The notes beneath the pieces are model-generated. The model ran no database searches. It was not told where the DNA came from and worked only from the letters and a program-made list of their open reading frames with translations. This document shows positions 25,037-34,299 of a stretch of DNA of 64,000 nucleotides, piece after piece. The position numbers were made by a program, and so were the translations under genes. The stretch is from Hyphomonadaceae bacterium (lineage in GTDB: Bacteria > Pseudomonadota > Alphaproteobacteria > Caulobacterales > Hyphomonadaceae): contig JANQQC010000060.1 of the NCBI GenBank assembly GCA_028285145.1, positions 186,001 through 250,000 of the forward strand, in the 5' to 3' direction. The stretch's first letter is position 1; each line of letters starts with the position of its first letter.

Positions 25037-25162
25037 ATGGAAACTGCATCTTGCAGGCGCACCCCGCGTGCTTCGAGAACTGCCCTGGCACACTCTTGCT
25101 TCTTTCGAGGTATCTTATGCGTTTCAATAGTGGCGCTGAAAGATGATGGATTGCTGCAATGA
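25037..25162 (+). CDS. 41-residue ORF leading the ECF41 operon
   Basis: A small ORF directly after the ECF41-type promoter. It has the strongest ribosome site nearby (AAAGGAG at 25021-25027, 9 bp from the ATG). Its stop overlaps the next gene's start as ATGA (25159-25162), so it is translationally coupled to it. The peptide starts METASCRRTPRASRTALAH, is basic in the first half, then hydrophobic (FFRGILCVSIVAL), and has three Cys. It could be a coupling leader peptide or a small membrane-associated protein. I know no family. The combination of promoter, ribosome site and overlap supports translation; function is unknown. Confidence 0.6.
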   Translation: METASCRRTPRASRTALAHSCFFRGILCVSIVALKDDGLLQ

Positions 25163-25701
25163 TTAAGTGGCTTTTGCGTCGTGGTGCCCGCCGCTTTGGA
25201 CGAGCGCACGACTATGATGTGAGCTATATGCTCGATGTCATACGGACATCCACCGGCGCTGGCCTTCGTCTCTCCTCATTTCCGCTGATTAGTCAGTATC
25301 GCGGTCCTGAGGACGCTCAACTGGTTCGGGTCGGAGCCGCGTTTGCATCCACTCTGGAGGGTGATTGCGGACCTTGCGCGCAATTGGTTGTCGATATGGC
25401 GACAGATGCGGGAGCGGACCCGGTAGCGTTGAAGCTCTGTTTTGATGGTGACCCTCAGAAGGCTGGTGACGTCGGGCTGGGATTTCTCTTTGCGATGGCG
25501 GCCATCCGGGGCGACCTTCAGGCAGACTCTTTTCGTAAGGACATTGAGGTCAGGTTTGGAAAAGAGGCGGTAGTCGCGGCCTCGTTTGCGGCCGCATCCG
25601 GTCGCTTCTACCCTGTCTTCAAGCGCGCCCTTGGTCATGCTCATGCCTGCACCCACTTGCGTTTTCAAGAGCCGCAACAGAAGACGCTTGCTGTGTCGTG
25701 A
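25159..25701 (+). CDS. AhpD/carboxymuconolactone decarboxylase-like protein of the ECF41 operon
   Basis: A 180-residue protein with the alkylhydroperoxidase (AhpD) redox motif EGDCGPC, two Cys spaced CxxC, at about residues 71-77. The start MIKWLLRRGARRFGRAHDYDVSYMLD resembles the partners that are commonly encoded beside ECF41 sigma factors (carboxymuconolactone decarboxylase, oxidoreductase or epimerase). The CxxC pair suggests a peroxidase or thiol redox role. It overlaps the 41-aa ORF upstream and the sigma gene downstream, so the three form a tight operon. Whether it senses the signal for the sigma factor is unknown. Confidence 0.75.
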   Translation: MIKWLLRRGARRFGRAHDYDVSYMLDVIRTSTGAGLRLSSFPLISQYRGPEDAQLVRVGAAFASTLEGDCGPCAQLVVDMATDAGADPVALKLCFDGDPQKAGDVGLGFLFAMAAIRGDLQADSFRKDIEVRFGKEAVVAASFAAASGRFYPVFKRALGHAHACTHLRFQEPQQKTLAVS

Positions 25702-26564
25702 TGGATGTTGTCGCTGCCTTTGAAGCCGAACGCAAAAGCCTGACTTCGCTGTGCTACCGGATGCTCGGTGACAAGGCCGGAGCCGAAGACGCCGTTCAAG
25801 ACACATGGCTACGATGGATGAGTGCGAACCACGCGCTCGTCTCAAGCCCCGCTGCATGGTTGCGGCGCACCGCGACGAACATAGCGATCGATTCGTTGCG
25901 CTCGGCGCGGAAACGACGAGAGAGTTATGTCGGGCCGTGGTTACCTGAGCCGTTGCTGCAGACCGAGACAGGCCCCGAAGATGACTTCGTTCTGGCGCAA
26001 GAATGTGAGCTGGCGTTGCTCTGGGCCATGGAACGCCTTGGCGAAGAGGAACGCGCCGCTTTCATTTTGCGGGAGGCATTTGATGCCGGGTACGATGAGA
26101 TTTCTTCTTCGCTGGGAAAAAGCCAGGCAGCTTGTCGCCAATTGGTAAGCCGTGCACACAAGCGACTTCAAGAAAGTGGACCGAGGTTTGACGCTTCGCA
26201 AGATGACGTACGAGACTTGATTTCGAGGTTCTTCGCTGCCGCGGCGGCTGAGGACTTTCAAACCTCTCTGAAGCTATTCGCTCCCAACTCGGTCGCCATC
26301 TCTGATGGGGGACGAAAAGCACGCGCTGCGCGGCGCGTTCTGGTTGGTCCCGATGAGATCGTTCAGGTTTTGATAGCGGTCTGGCGGCGAACGGCTATCG
26401 AAGGTGGATGGATTATAGAGCCATGTATTGCCAATAGCGCGCCGGCAATCATCCGACGGGTAGAGGGTTTTATTGACTCCATCGTGACGCTCGCACCCGA
26501 CGCAGAAGGAAGAATCGCCTGGCTCTACGTGATGCGCAACCCTGACAAGCTTCCTCGCGGATGA
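25701..26564 (+). CDS. ECF41-group RNA polymerase sigma factor with fused SnoaL-like domain
   Basis: A sigma factor of 287 residues. Region 2 (LTSLCYRMLGDKAGAEDAVQ, DTWLRW) and region 4 (LGEEERAAFILREAFDAGYDEISSSLGKS) are clear, followed by a SnoaL-like C-terminal domain of about 110 residues. Two signatures of the ECF41 group are present: the DGGRKARAARR stretch and the C-terminal NPDKL motif. In this group the fused domain replaces an anti-sigma factor, and none is encoded here. A GTG start at 25698 is also possible; the ATG at 25701 overlaps the preceding stop by one base. An ECF41-type promoter precedes the operon. Confidence 0.92.
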   Translation: MDVVAAFEAERKSLTSLCYRMLGDKAGAEDAVQDTWLRWMSANHALVSSPAAWLRRTATNIAIDSLRSARKRRESYVGPWLPEPLLQTETGPEDDFVLAQECELALLWAMERLGEEERAAFILREAFDAGYDEISSSLGKSQAACRQLVSRAHKRLQESGPRFDASQDDVRDLISRFFAAAAAEDFQTSLKLFAPNSVAISDGGRKARAARRVLVGPDEIVQVLIAVWRRTAIEGGWIIEPCIANSAPAIIRRVEGFIDSIVTLAPDAEGRIAWLYVMRNPDKLPRG

Positions 26565-26818
26565 TCTGATGACGGCTTCCGGAAGCTAAGGCCGATGGGT
26601 TGGACGGCGGCAAAGCCAGCCATGGCGAGCATGAGACATGGGGGAACACGCGAATGAAGCAGCGCCACTCTCGAGGATAACGATAGAGTTCGCGAATTGG
26701 TTCGAATGTTCCGCTGCTATCAGCTACATTCGCAAAGGACTGATGTGGGCACAACGCGCCATGATCTCGCGATACTAAGAGTAGAGTTCTAGTAGCAGGC
26801 GGCACTCTCAGATTCTGT

Positions 26819-29800
26819 ATGGACGACTACGACTCAACTATCGAAGAAGATGAACACGCAATAAGCGCTGCGCTGGATAGAGGAGCCTCAAACCCAATGG
26901 CATCGCCTTATCCTGAGTTCGAGCCGCTTAGTGCTGCCTATCTCGCGCCGGAAACGGATTTGGTCCGCAATCTAATTGATGGAATTGGTCTTAGCGCGGT
27001 TGATCGAGAAACTATTCGCCTTACGGCCGGGCAGTTTGTGAATGCTGTTCGCGCTGACGCTGGCCGATCCTCATTGATGGACGCCTTTCTGCAGGAGTAT
27101 GGGCTTTCGAACGATGAAGGCGTGACGCTTATGCGGTTGGCTGAATCATTAATCCGAACGCCCGATTTCCCAACCGCTTCTTACCTGATCCGAGACAAGC
27201 TTGACGATGGGGACTGGACGAGCCACCGCGCCGACAATCGCCACATACTTGTGAATGCTGCAACGCACGGATTGAGGGTCACTGCCAGCTGGATTCGCGC
27301 TTCCGGAGGACCGATGGCAGAGTCTCTGGCGGCGAGGTTAGGTGATCGTGTCCTTCACGCGGCCATCGGGCGAGCAATGACCCTGATGGGCGAGCATTTC
27401 GTGCTGGGGGATACGATCGAAACAGCCCTTCGCAAATCATCTCACTTAAAGGTATCGAGATTTACATTCTCATTCGACATGCTTGGCGAAGCAGCTTTGA
27501 CCGACGATGACGCGCGACAATATTTCAGGGCTTACAAGAACGCCGCTGAATACCTTAGAAGCGCGTCTCCTCAAGCCGTAACGCTCCACGAGGCTCCTAG
27601 CTTGTCGGTCAAGCTATCGGCGCTCCACCCGAGATACGAATTCGCAAAACGTGCTCGGTGTGTTCCTCTGTTGGTGGATCGCGTCGGCCAGTTGGCGACC
27701 ATCGCCAAGGAGGGCGGCTTCGGTCTGACCATCGACGCAGAAGAAGCAGACCGGCTCGAGGTTTCGTTACTCGTTCTGGACCATCTTCTGAGAAATCCCA
27801 GCCTAGAGGGTTGGGAGGGACTTGGTTTGGTCGTCCAGGCCTACCAGCGCCGCGCACCGCATGTGATTGACTGGCTCAAGGATGCCGCTCGTAGAGCTGG
27901 TCGCCGTGTTACGGTGCGGCTCGTCAAAGGTGCTTACTGGGATAGTGAGATCAAGCGGGCTCAGGTGCTCGGTCTTGACAGCTATCCGGTTTTCACCCGC
28001 AAGTCGCACACCGATGTCAGCTACCTTGCCTGCGCGGCTTCTCTTTTGAGGTCGGGGGACCGTATCTTCCCGCAATTTGCTACCCACAATGCTCACACGG
28101 CGTCAGCGATCGCGCATATGGCGGGCAGCAACAAGGCGTACGAGTTCCAACGTCTCCATGGCATGAGTGAAGGTCTGCACAGGGAGCTGGCCGAAACGTA
28201 TGGTGTCATGTCCCGGACCTACGCCCCCGTTGGGCAGCATGCTGATTTACTGCCGTATCTTGTACGGCGTCTCTTGGAAAACGGAGCGAATAGTTCATTC
28301 GTGAATCAGCTCCTGGATCTCGACATTCCAGTTGCCGAAATCGTTGCGGATCCGATTTCCAAAGCAGAGGAAACCGACCTGACGCCGCATCCGTCAATTG
28401 CCAAACCCCGCGACTTGTTTGGTGGTGTGCGTCTGTCGGCTCGCGGTCTGGATCTTACACAAGCGTCCAGTGCAGCGCAGTTTGAACACGTCGGTCAATT
28501 GGACCTGCCTGAGCTAAAAACCACTCCCGTTTCCAAGCGGTCAATAGAACCAAATCTCCTCGTTACCGGGCCACTTAATCCGAAAACACCGCTTGCAACT
28601 CTACAGATAACCTCCTCTGAGGACATTCAATCCGTAGTTAGCGCTGGCGCTGCCGCGCCTTGGTCTGATCCCTCATTTGCTACCGAGCGCTCTCGAATTC
28701 TAAATCTCGCGGCTGATCGGCTGGAAGCGAATATGAAGCCGTACATGTCGCTATGCGTTGTCGAGGCCGGAAAGACTCTTCCCGATGCCGCGGCCGAAGT
28801 TCGGGAAGCCATTGATTTTTTGCGATACTATGCCAGCCAGTCGATGAGTCCCGAACTCGAAGACCGATCCCCGCTTGGCGTGGTTGCCTGCATAAGTCCT
28901 TGGAACTTCCCGCTCGCTATATTTCTGGGGCAGGTTAGCGCCGCGTTGAGCGTCGGGAACACAGTGGTCGCCAAACCCGCGGAACAAACGCCCCTAATAG
29001 CGACCAAAGCGGTCCAACTCCTCCATGATGCTGGTGTGCCCAGAAATGTATTGAACCTTGCTATCGGAGCCAAAGAAACCGGATCAGCTTTGATCGCCGC
29101 AGCTGGTCTGGATGGCGTGGTCTTTACCGGGTCCACGGCGACGGCGAAGACCATCGCTGTGAGCCTAGCGAACACTGGCAAAGCAGACATTCCACTCATT
29201 GCTGAAACGGGTGGCATCAATACGATGATCGTCGACTCAACCGCCTTGCTCGAGCAGGCGGTAAAGGATGCAATCGACTCTGCCTTCCAAAGCGCTGGTC
29301 AACGGTGTTCTGCTTGTCGGCTCGTTTGTGTACAGAAAGATATCGCAGATGACTTTATTTCGATGCTGTCAGGCGCGATGGCACAATTGTCTGTTGGCGA
29401 CCCCTCCGATTTAGCGACCGATGTTGGACCGGTGATTGATGCATCGGCGCATCTCCGTATTCAACAGCATATCGAGGATATGCGAGGCCGTTTTGGCGTA
29501 GTTGGAGAGGCACCTTTGGCCCCCGGGCTGGAGGATCGCTGTATCTCCCCTATAGCTTTTGAGCTTAGCCAGATTTCTGATTTGAACGAGGAGGTCTTCG
29601 GGCCGGTTCTGCATTTGGTTCGGTTTGAGTCCAGAGACCTTGAGCCTCTGGTCGAACAAATCAATGCTACGGGGTATGGGCTCACGATGGGGCTGCATAC
29701 GCGGATTGACGCGCGGATCAGCGCCTTGGCCGAACACGCCGAAGTCGGAAACCTATACGTCAATAGAAACCAGATCGGTGCGGTTGTAGGTGTTCAACCA

Positions 29801-30370
29801 TTTGGTGGTCGAGGGTTATCTGGTACAGGCCCGAAGGCTGGTGGACCAAACTATCTCAACCGCATCGTAAGGTGCCCCTCCATTTATCCACCGCCGCGGT
29901 CTCTAGAACCGTTTTCGTTGCCCGGGCCGACCGGAGAGACCAATACCTTATCTTACCATCCGCGCGGTATTCTTGTTTGTTTTGGAGGAAGTGAACCTCA
30001 GGATTTGGCCCGGCAGATCGATTGCTCTCGAAGAGCTGGAAACGTTACGGCATTTATCGATGCCGGCGGTGGGTCCATGTCGGCCGAGACCTTAAGACAG
30101 AAAGCCGTCCGAACTTCCGACGGAGAGTTCGTGCCCGTTCCTGTGTCGAAGGATGCGGCGCTTCGGTTGCTCCGTGATGACATCGACGGAGCTGTGGCGG
30201 ATGGAACAGAGCGGTCGGAAGTTGGCGAGATCCTGGCGCGGCGGGACGGGCCCATTCTCCCGATACTCTCAGCGTATGATGATGCTTCGCTGTTCTGCCA
30301 CGAGCAAACGTTGACTGTGAACACCACGGCCGCTGGCGGAAACGCATCTCTCCTTGCGATGGAAGAGTGA
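26819..30370 (+). CDS. putA: Bifunctional proline dehydrogenase / P5C dehydrogenase (PutA)
   Basis: A 1183-residue PutA. The proline dehydrogenase half (about 190-500) has the FAD-barrel motifs SVKLSALHPRYE, VRLVKGAYWDSEIK and FATHNAHTASAIAH, and the LERMHG-equivalent QRLHGMSEGL. The aldehyde dehydrogenase half (about 560-1050) has ISPWNFPLAIFLGQVSAAL, catalytic Glu796 (LIAETGGIN) and Cys830 (AGQRCSACR), and FGGRGLSGTGPKAGGPNYL. A C-terminal extension of about 120 residues follows. It oxidises proline to glutamate with internal P5C channelling. No ribbon-helix-helix is seen at the N-terminus, so it should not bind DNA. A start at 26897 (MASPYPEF) with an upstream AGGAG is an alternative. Confidence 0.95.
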   Translation: MDDYDSTIEEDEHAISAALDRGASNPMASPYPEFEPLSAAYLAPETDLVRNLIDGIGLSAVDRETIRLTAGQFVNAVRADAGRSSLMDAFLQEYGLSNDEGVTLMRLAESLIRTPDFPTASYLIRDKLDDGDWTSHRADNRHILVNAATHGLRVTASWIRASGGPMAESLAARLGDRVLHAAIGRAMTLMGEHFVLGDTIETALRKSSHLKVSRFTFSFDMLGEAALTDDDARQYFRAYKNAAEYLRSASPQAVTLHEAPSLSVKLSALHPRYEFAKRARCVPLLVDRVGQLATIAKEGGFGLTIDAEEADRLEVSLLVLDHLLRNPSLEGWEGLGLVVQAYQRRAPHVIDWLKDAARRAGRRVTVRLVKGAYWDSEIKRAQVLGLDSYPVFTRKSHTDVSYLACAASLLRSGDRIFPQFATHNAHTASAIAHMAGSNKAYEFQRLHGMSEGLHRELAETYGVMSRTYAPVGQHADLLPYLVRRLLENGANSSFVNQLLDLDIPVAEIVADPISKAEETDLTPHPSIAKPRDLFGGVRLSARGLDLTQASSAAQFEHVGQLDLPELKTTPVSKRSIEPNLLVTGPLNPKTPLATLQITSSEDIQSVVSAGAAAPWSDPSFATERSRILNLAADRLEANMKPYMSLCVVEAGKTLPDAAAEVREAIDFLRYYASQSMSPELEDRSPLGVVACISPWNFPLAIFLGQVSAALSVGNTVVAKPAEQTPLIATKAVQLLHDAGVPRNVLNLAIGAKETGSALIAAAGLDGVVFTGSTATAKTIAVSLANTGKADIPLIAETGGINTMIVDSTALLEQAVKDAIDSAFQSAGQRCSACRLVCVQKDIADDFISMLSGAMAQLSVGDPSDLATDVGPVIDASAHLRIQQHIEDMRGRFGVVGEAPLAPGLEDRCISPIAFELSQISDLNEEVFGPVLHLVRFESRDLEPLVEQINATGYGLTMGLHTRIDARISALAEHAEVGNLYVNRNQIGAVVGVQPFGGRGLSGTGPKAGGPNYLNRIVRCPSIYPPPRSLEPFSLPGPTGETNTLSYHPRGILVCFGGSEPQDLARQIDCSRRAGNVTAFIDAGGGSMSAETLRQKAVRTSDGEFVPVPVSKDAALRLLRDDIDGAVADGTERSEVGEILARRDGPILPILSAYDDASLFCHEQTLTVNTTAAGGNASLLAMEE

Positions 30371-30718
30371 CATCCCGTCGGGACAATGTCATCAGAACCT
30401 GGCTCAAACTTCCGGCTCCTCTGACAATCGTCTCGTTGTTTTCGTTCAGACACTATTGGCGCTAACACTATGCCAATCGAACTGACATCGGATCTTTGAC
30501 AGCAGAAGTTCTACTGCGGTCATCGAAGGGTACTGTGAGATGTCGGTCGCGATGACTGCCCCGTTCGTCAGGTTGCTTGAGAACTAAGCCTTTCGTCTAG
30601 GTCTGTTTACGCCAAGTCGCATCGTCTCTAGATTTGGTTCCATCTCGGGTTCAGTCATGGGTGGCGCTTTATCATCTCGGTTTGTTGTCATGATATCTAA
30701 ACACAACCAGCGACCGCG
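30371..30718. other. Intergenic region between putA and AraC gene
   Basis: About 350 bp. Right at the putA stop codon lies an inverted repeat TGACAT-N12-ATGTCA (30368-30391) with a CCC-GTC-GGG core, which may form a hairpin at the end of the transcript; there is no T-run. The rest holds no gene I can support. It should contain the promoter of the AraC-type gene. Confidence 0.4.
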
Positions 30719-31759
30719 ATGACTCTGACAATGATCAGGTTCGGCGATATCCGTCCCATTCTCGATTCAGTCGCGAGAAGTGGCGTCAGCGTAGAGCAGT
30801 TGCCAAGCCTTCGGAGCTTTCTGGATGCTTCCGATGGGATTGAGGATTCCGCCAAGCTGACGATCACTGACTACTTCCGCATTCAGCGCGACATTGCATT
30901 GGCGTTTGATGATCTCACAGCTCAGCTGTCTGACCGGAAACTGACCTACAAGACTGGCCACTTCGTAGTGTCGCAATTGCAGAACGCGCCGAATCTTCAT
31001 GGCGCAATCGTTAGTCTCGTCGAGCATTTCAACATGATGCACGGGGATGCTTACAATTCAGTTCGCCTAACGGAGGACCGGGTCTCCTTCGTAGTGGACG
31101 ACTCGTCTTTTCCATATCGCTTCCGGGACAATGAGCGCCTTGTTCAGTTCATTGGCGATTGCCTGATGATCAAAGTGCATTGCCTCCTCGATAGCCTAAG
31201 CAATGGGATAGCGTCTAAGGCGCTCCGGCGCATTCGCCTTCAGCGAAAACGCACTGCGCCCGCGGAGCTGCAAAACGCGTTTTGGTCTGTTCCCATTGAC
31301 TATGACCACCCCACTTATGAAGCGATCTACGATTTTGATATCGCGTGCCGACCGTTCGATGTGCCTGATCGACTTGATTTGACCACGGATGGATTATTCG
31401 CCCGGGTTATCGCTTATCTTGAACAGTCTGATCCTAGCAGGCAATCGCAAAGCATGACCACGCGGACTCTCGACGTTATTGAGCATGACTGGGTGACGCA
31501 AAGCGACGTCGCTGAACAGCTTGGTATCAGCGTCGCGACGCATCGCCGCCGGCTTCGCGAGGAAGGCGTTAGTTTCCGTGACCTGATCGTCAAAACGCGT
31601 CTGGTCCGAGCCGAGTCGATGCTGCGAAAGGGGTATACAATTTCTCAGATCACTGGCGAACTTGAGTACTCCGACATTCGTGCCTTTAACCGAGCATTCA
31701 AACGCTGGAAGGGACTGACACCTGCGGAGTACGCAAAGCACGCGCAGGCGGGCAAGTAA
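30719..31759 (+). CDS. AraC-family transcriptional regulator
   Basis: A 346-residue regulator. The N-terminal 220 residues fit the Arabinose_bd-type ligand domain of OruR/ArgR-like AraC proteins (DYFRIQRDIALAFDDL, then GHFVVSQLQNAPNLHGAIVSLVEHFNMMH). The last 100 residues hold the double HTH: SDVAEQLGISVATHRRRLREEG and the second helix pair ending FNRAFKRWKGLTPAEYAKH. It lies 112 bp upstream of TBDR 5 on the same strand and probably controls the TBDR-hydrolase-MFS operon. A perfect 6-3-6 palindrome is found in the space between them. The ligand is likely an intermediate of that pathway, not identified. Confidence 0.88.
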   Translation: MTLTMIRFGDIRPILDSVARSGVSVEQLPSLRSFLDASDGIEDSAKLTITDYFRIQRDIALAFDDLTAQLSDRKLTYKTGHFVVSQLQNAPNLHGAIVSLVEHFNMMHGDAYNSVRLTEDRVSFVVDDSSFPYRFRDNERLVQFIGDCLMIKVHCLLDSLSNGIASKALRRIRLQRKRTAPAELQNAFWSVPIDYDHPTYEAIYDFDIACRPFDVPDRLDLTTDGLFARVIAYLEQSDPSRQSQSMTTRTLDVIEHDWVTQSDVAEQLGISVATHRRRLREEGVSFRDLIVKTRLVRAESMLRKGYTISQITGELEYSDIRAFNRAFKRWKGLTPAEYAKHAQAGK

Positions 31760-31787
31760 CGGCCTGAGCGAAAGTGTTCACTCTGCC

Positions 31788-31802
31788 TGACGACAATCGT
31801 CA
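31788..31802. promoter_or_regulatory. Palindrome before TBDR 5
   Basis: TGACGA-CAA-TCGTCA, a perfect 6-3-6 inverted repeat 70 bp upstream of the TBDR ATG. It may be an operator. AraC proteins mostly bind direct repeats, so a different regulator, or chance, must be kept in mind. Confidence 0.35.
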
Positions 31803-31871
31803 TATCCTCCACTTCCCTCTCAACCCACAGTGCCGCTCATAAAAGCGATAAACACATATGGGAGGTTAGAC

Positions 31872-34217
31872 ATGTCGTGCTTCGTCAAAAAACCGATTCA
31901 ACTGGGCCTCGTTTCGGCGCTCGCACTCACGGCAGGTCATGCGGCTTATGCTCAGGACGCTGGAGATGAAGACGAGACCGCGCGCCGCTTTAATACGGTC
32001 GTGGTGACTGCGCAGCGACGCGAGCAGAGCCTGATTGATGTGCCTTTGTCAGTGTCTGCATTTGATGGCGATTTGCTTGCTGATCTCGGCGTTGATGACC
32101 TCACCGAAGTCGCAAAGATTTCTCCCAACGTTACACTCGAAGTCTCCCGCGGTACGAACACGACCCTGTCCGCATTCATTCGCGGGGTCGGGCAACAGGA
32201 TCCTGTCGCTGGCTTTGAGGCCGGTGTCGGTATTTATGTCGACGATGTTTATCTCAACCGACCGCAAAGTGCTGTGCTTGACGTCTTCGATGTCGAGCGG
32301 ATCGAAGTGCTGCGTGGGCCGCAGGGCACACTATACGGTCGAAATACGATCGGTGGTGCAGTTAAGTATGTCACGCGCAGGCTGAGTGACGAACCAACAT
32401 TCGCTGGCCGCGTTGCTCTTGGCAGCTACAATCAAAGGGACGTCGTGCTCACCGCCGGCATTCCAGTGTCAGATACATTCCGTGTTGGTGGGTCGTTCGC
32501 GATCCTTGAACGCGACGGTTTTGGCGAAAATCGCAATCTGTCGGGTGTGGAGAACTATAATAAAGACGTTACAGCTGGCCGCCTGTCTGCAGAGTGGGAT
32601 GTTACCCCTGACTTCCAGCTCCGCTTCGCCAGCGATTACACAGAGGACAAATCTGCACCACGGCAAGGGCATCGTCTGATTCCGGGCCAGCTCACCGGCG
32701 CACCGGTTCTGAACGATGTCTTCGATACGCGTGCTGGTCTCAACGTTGTCGATCAGGACTCTGAGGCGTACGGCGCTTCGCTTGTCGCCGAATGGACCCT
32801 CAATGAGAACTTCACGCTCAAGAATATCCTTGCTTACCGTGAGGACGAGTCGACAACACCAATCGACTTTGACTCCCTGCCTTCAGGCGATCTGGATGTT
32901 CCGGCAATCTACGAGAACGATCAGTTCTCTGAAGAGTTTCAGATTTTGTACTCTGGTGATCGCCTGAATGGATTGGTCGGCGTCTACTATCTCGAGGCCA
33001 ATGCTTCGACGGTCTTTGATGTTTTGCTGGCAAATACTGGTGATCTCCTGATGCTCCCCGGGTTGAATGCCCAGACCTTTGGGGATGTTTCGACCGAAAC
33101 TTGGTCGATCTTTGGTGATTTCACCTTTGACGTCACAGATCGTTTCAGCGTGTCGCTCGGCGGCCGCTATACGGAAGACGAGCGGACATCGCGAGTGTTG
33201 CGTAGAACGTTCGTCGGTGGATTTTCAGAGTTCTTTGGTGGCTCGCCGACGCTCATCGCAACAACATCGGATTTCAATGGCACGGCGGACTTCGACGATT
33301 TCAGCCCGCGATTGTCGCTGGCTTACGATCTCACCGATTCTAGCAATGCGTATTTCACCTACTCGCAGGGCTTCAAAGGCGGTTCTTTCGATCCGCGCGG
33401 TCAGACCACAGCTGCGCCTGACACCAACCAGGATGGCATGGTTAGCGATGACGAGGTTTTCAACTTCATGCAGTTTGATCCAGAAGAGGTCGATAGCTAC
33501 GAAGTCGGCTACAAGGCGAGTCAGTTTGGCGGACGCCTGACTTACAGCCTCGCTGGCTTTTACTCGGACTATAAGGACGTGCAGGTGCCGGGGTCGGTCG
33601 GTGTCGATACCGATGGTGACGGCATCAACGATACATTCTCCGGCGTAACGACGAATGCGGGTGCCGCGACCATTTGGGGTGTGGAGTTCGAAGGGAACGC
33701 GACCGTTGCGGAGCAAATCTTCAATTCCGATGACCTCTTCAACATCAACTGGTCACTTGGCTACTTGGACGCGCAGTATGACGAGTTCATCGACGCCTTT
33801 GGCAATGACGTCGCCGACGATCGGGTCATCCAGAATACGCCCGATTGGACCGCATCGACGCGATTTGCCTACGACACACCTTTCACCATTGCCGACAATG
33901 ATGGCCGGCTGCTCCTCAACACGCTCGTTTCATATCGCGGTGACTCCAGTCAGTTTGAAGCGCCCAACTCGTTTCTGGATCAAGAGGCCTTCACACTTTG
34001 GGACGCCTCTATCCGTTGGGAAGCTGAAAGTGGGCGCTGGGGCGTGAACCTCACTGGTAAGAACCTCACAGACGAGGAGTACATCGTCGCCGGCTACAAC
34101 TTCGTCCAAGCCAATCCGGACGGCACGTTCACGCCGACCCTTGGACTGGAAGGCACGTTGACCGCTTTTTATGGCGACCCGCGCACAGTGACCTTCGGCG
34201 TCGATTTCAAATTCTGA
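31872..34217 (+). CDS. TonB-dependent receptor (TBDR 5)
   Basis: A TBDR of about 781 residues from ATG 31872, which has a GGAGG ribosome site 6 bp upstream; the in-frame start at 31830 lacks one. The signal peptide is MSCFVKKPIQLGL through AAYAQ. A TonB-box-like FNTVVVTAQRREQSL follows, the form typical of the large alphaproteobacterial receptor group for organic substrates. The plug has VEVLRGPQGTLYGRNTIGGA (R-E-V-L type). The barrel ends in TFGVDFKF. It is first in an operon with an alpha/beta hydrolase and a spinster-type MFS, behind an AraC regulator. The ligand is probably an aromatic, ester or terpene-like compound, which is an inference. Confidence 0.92.
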   Translation: MSCFVKKPIQLGLVSALALTAGHAAYAQDAGDEDETARRFNTVVVTAQRREQSLIDVPLSVSAFDGDLLADLGVDDLTEVAKISPNVTLEVSRGTNTTLSAFIRGVGQQDPVAGFEAGVGIYVDDVYLNRPQSAVLDVFDVERIEVLRGPQGTLYGRNTIGGAVKYVTRRLSDEPTFAGRVALGSYNQRDVVLTAGIPVSDTFRVGGSFAILERDGFGENRNLSGVENYNKDVTAGRLSAEWDVTPDFQLRFASDYTEDKSAPRQGHRLIPGQLTGAPVLNDVFDTRAGLNVVDQDSEAYGASLVAEWTLNENFTLKNILAYREDESTTPIDFDSLPSGDLDVPAIYENDQFSEEFQILYSGDRLNGLVGVYYLEANASTVFDVLLANTGDLLMLPGLNAQTFGDVSTETWSIFGDFTFDVTDRFSVSLGGRYTEDERTSRVLRRTFVGGFSEFFGGSPTLIATTSDFNGTADFDDFSPRLSLAYDLTDSSNAYFTYSQGFKGGSFDPRGQTTAAPDTNQDGMVSDDEVFNFMQFDPEEVDSYEVGYKASQFGGRLTYSLAGFYSDYKDVQVPGSVGVDTDGDGINDTFSGVTTNAGAATIWGVEFEGNATVAEQIFNSDDLFNINWSLGYLDAQYDEFIDAFGNDVADDRVIQNTPDWTASTRFAYDTPFTIADNDGRLLLNTLVSYRGDSSQFEAPNSFLDQEAFTLWDASIRWEAESGRWGVNLTGKNLTDEEYIVAGYNFVQANPDGTFTPTLGLEGTLTAFYGDPRTVTFGVDFKF

Positions 34218-34299
34218 TGAGTATTTCCTCCCGGAAGGGGTGGGTGAGCGTAACACTATCAGTGTGCTCACTCGCCCTAACGGCGGGGACACAGCTCTG

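Noticed and set aside
26575..26586. GCTTCCGGAAGC palindrome after the sigma gene
   Set aside because: No loop and no T-run, so it is neither a terminator nor a convincing operator.
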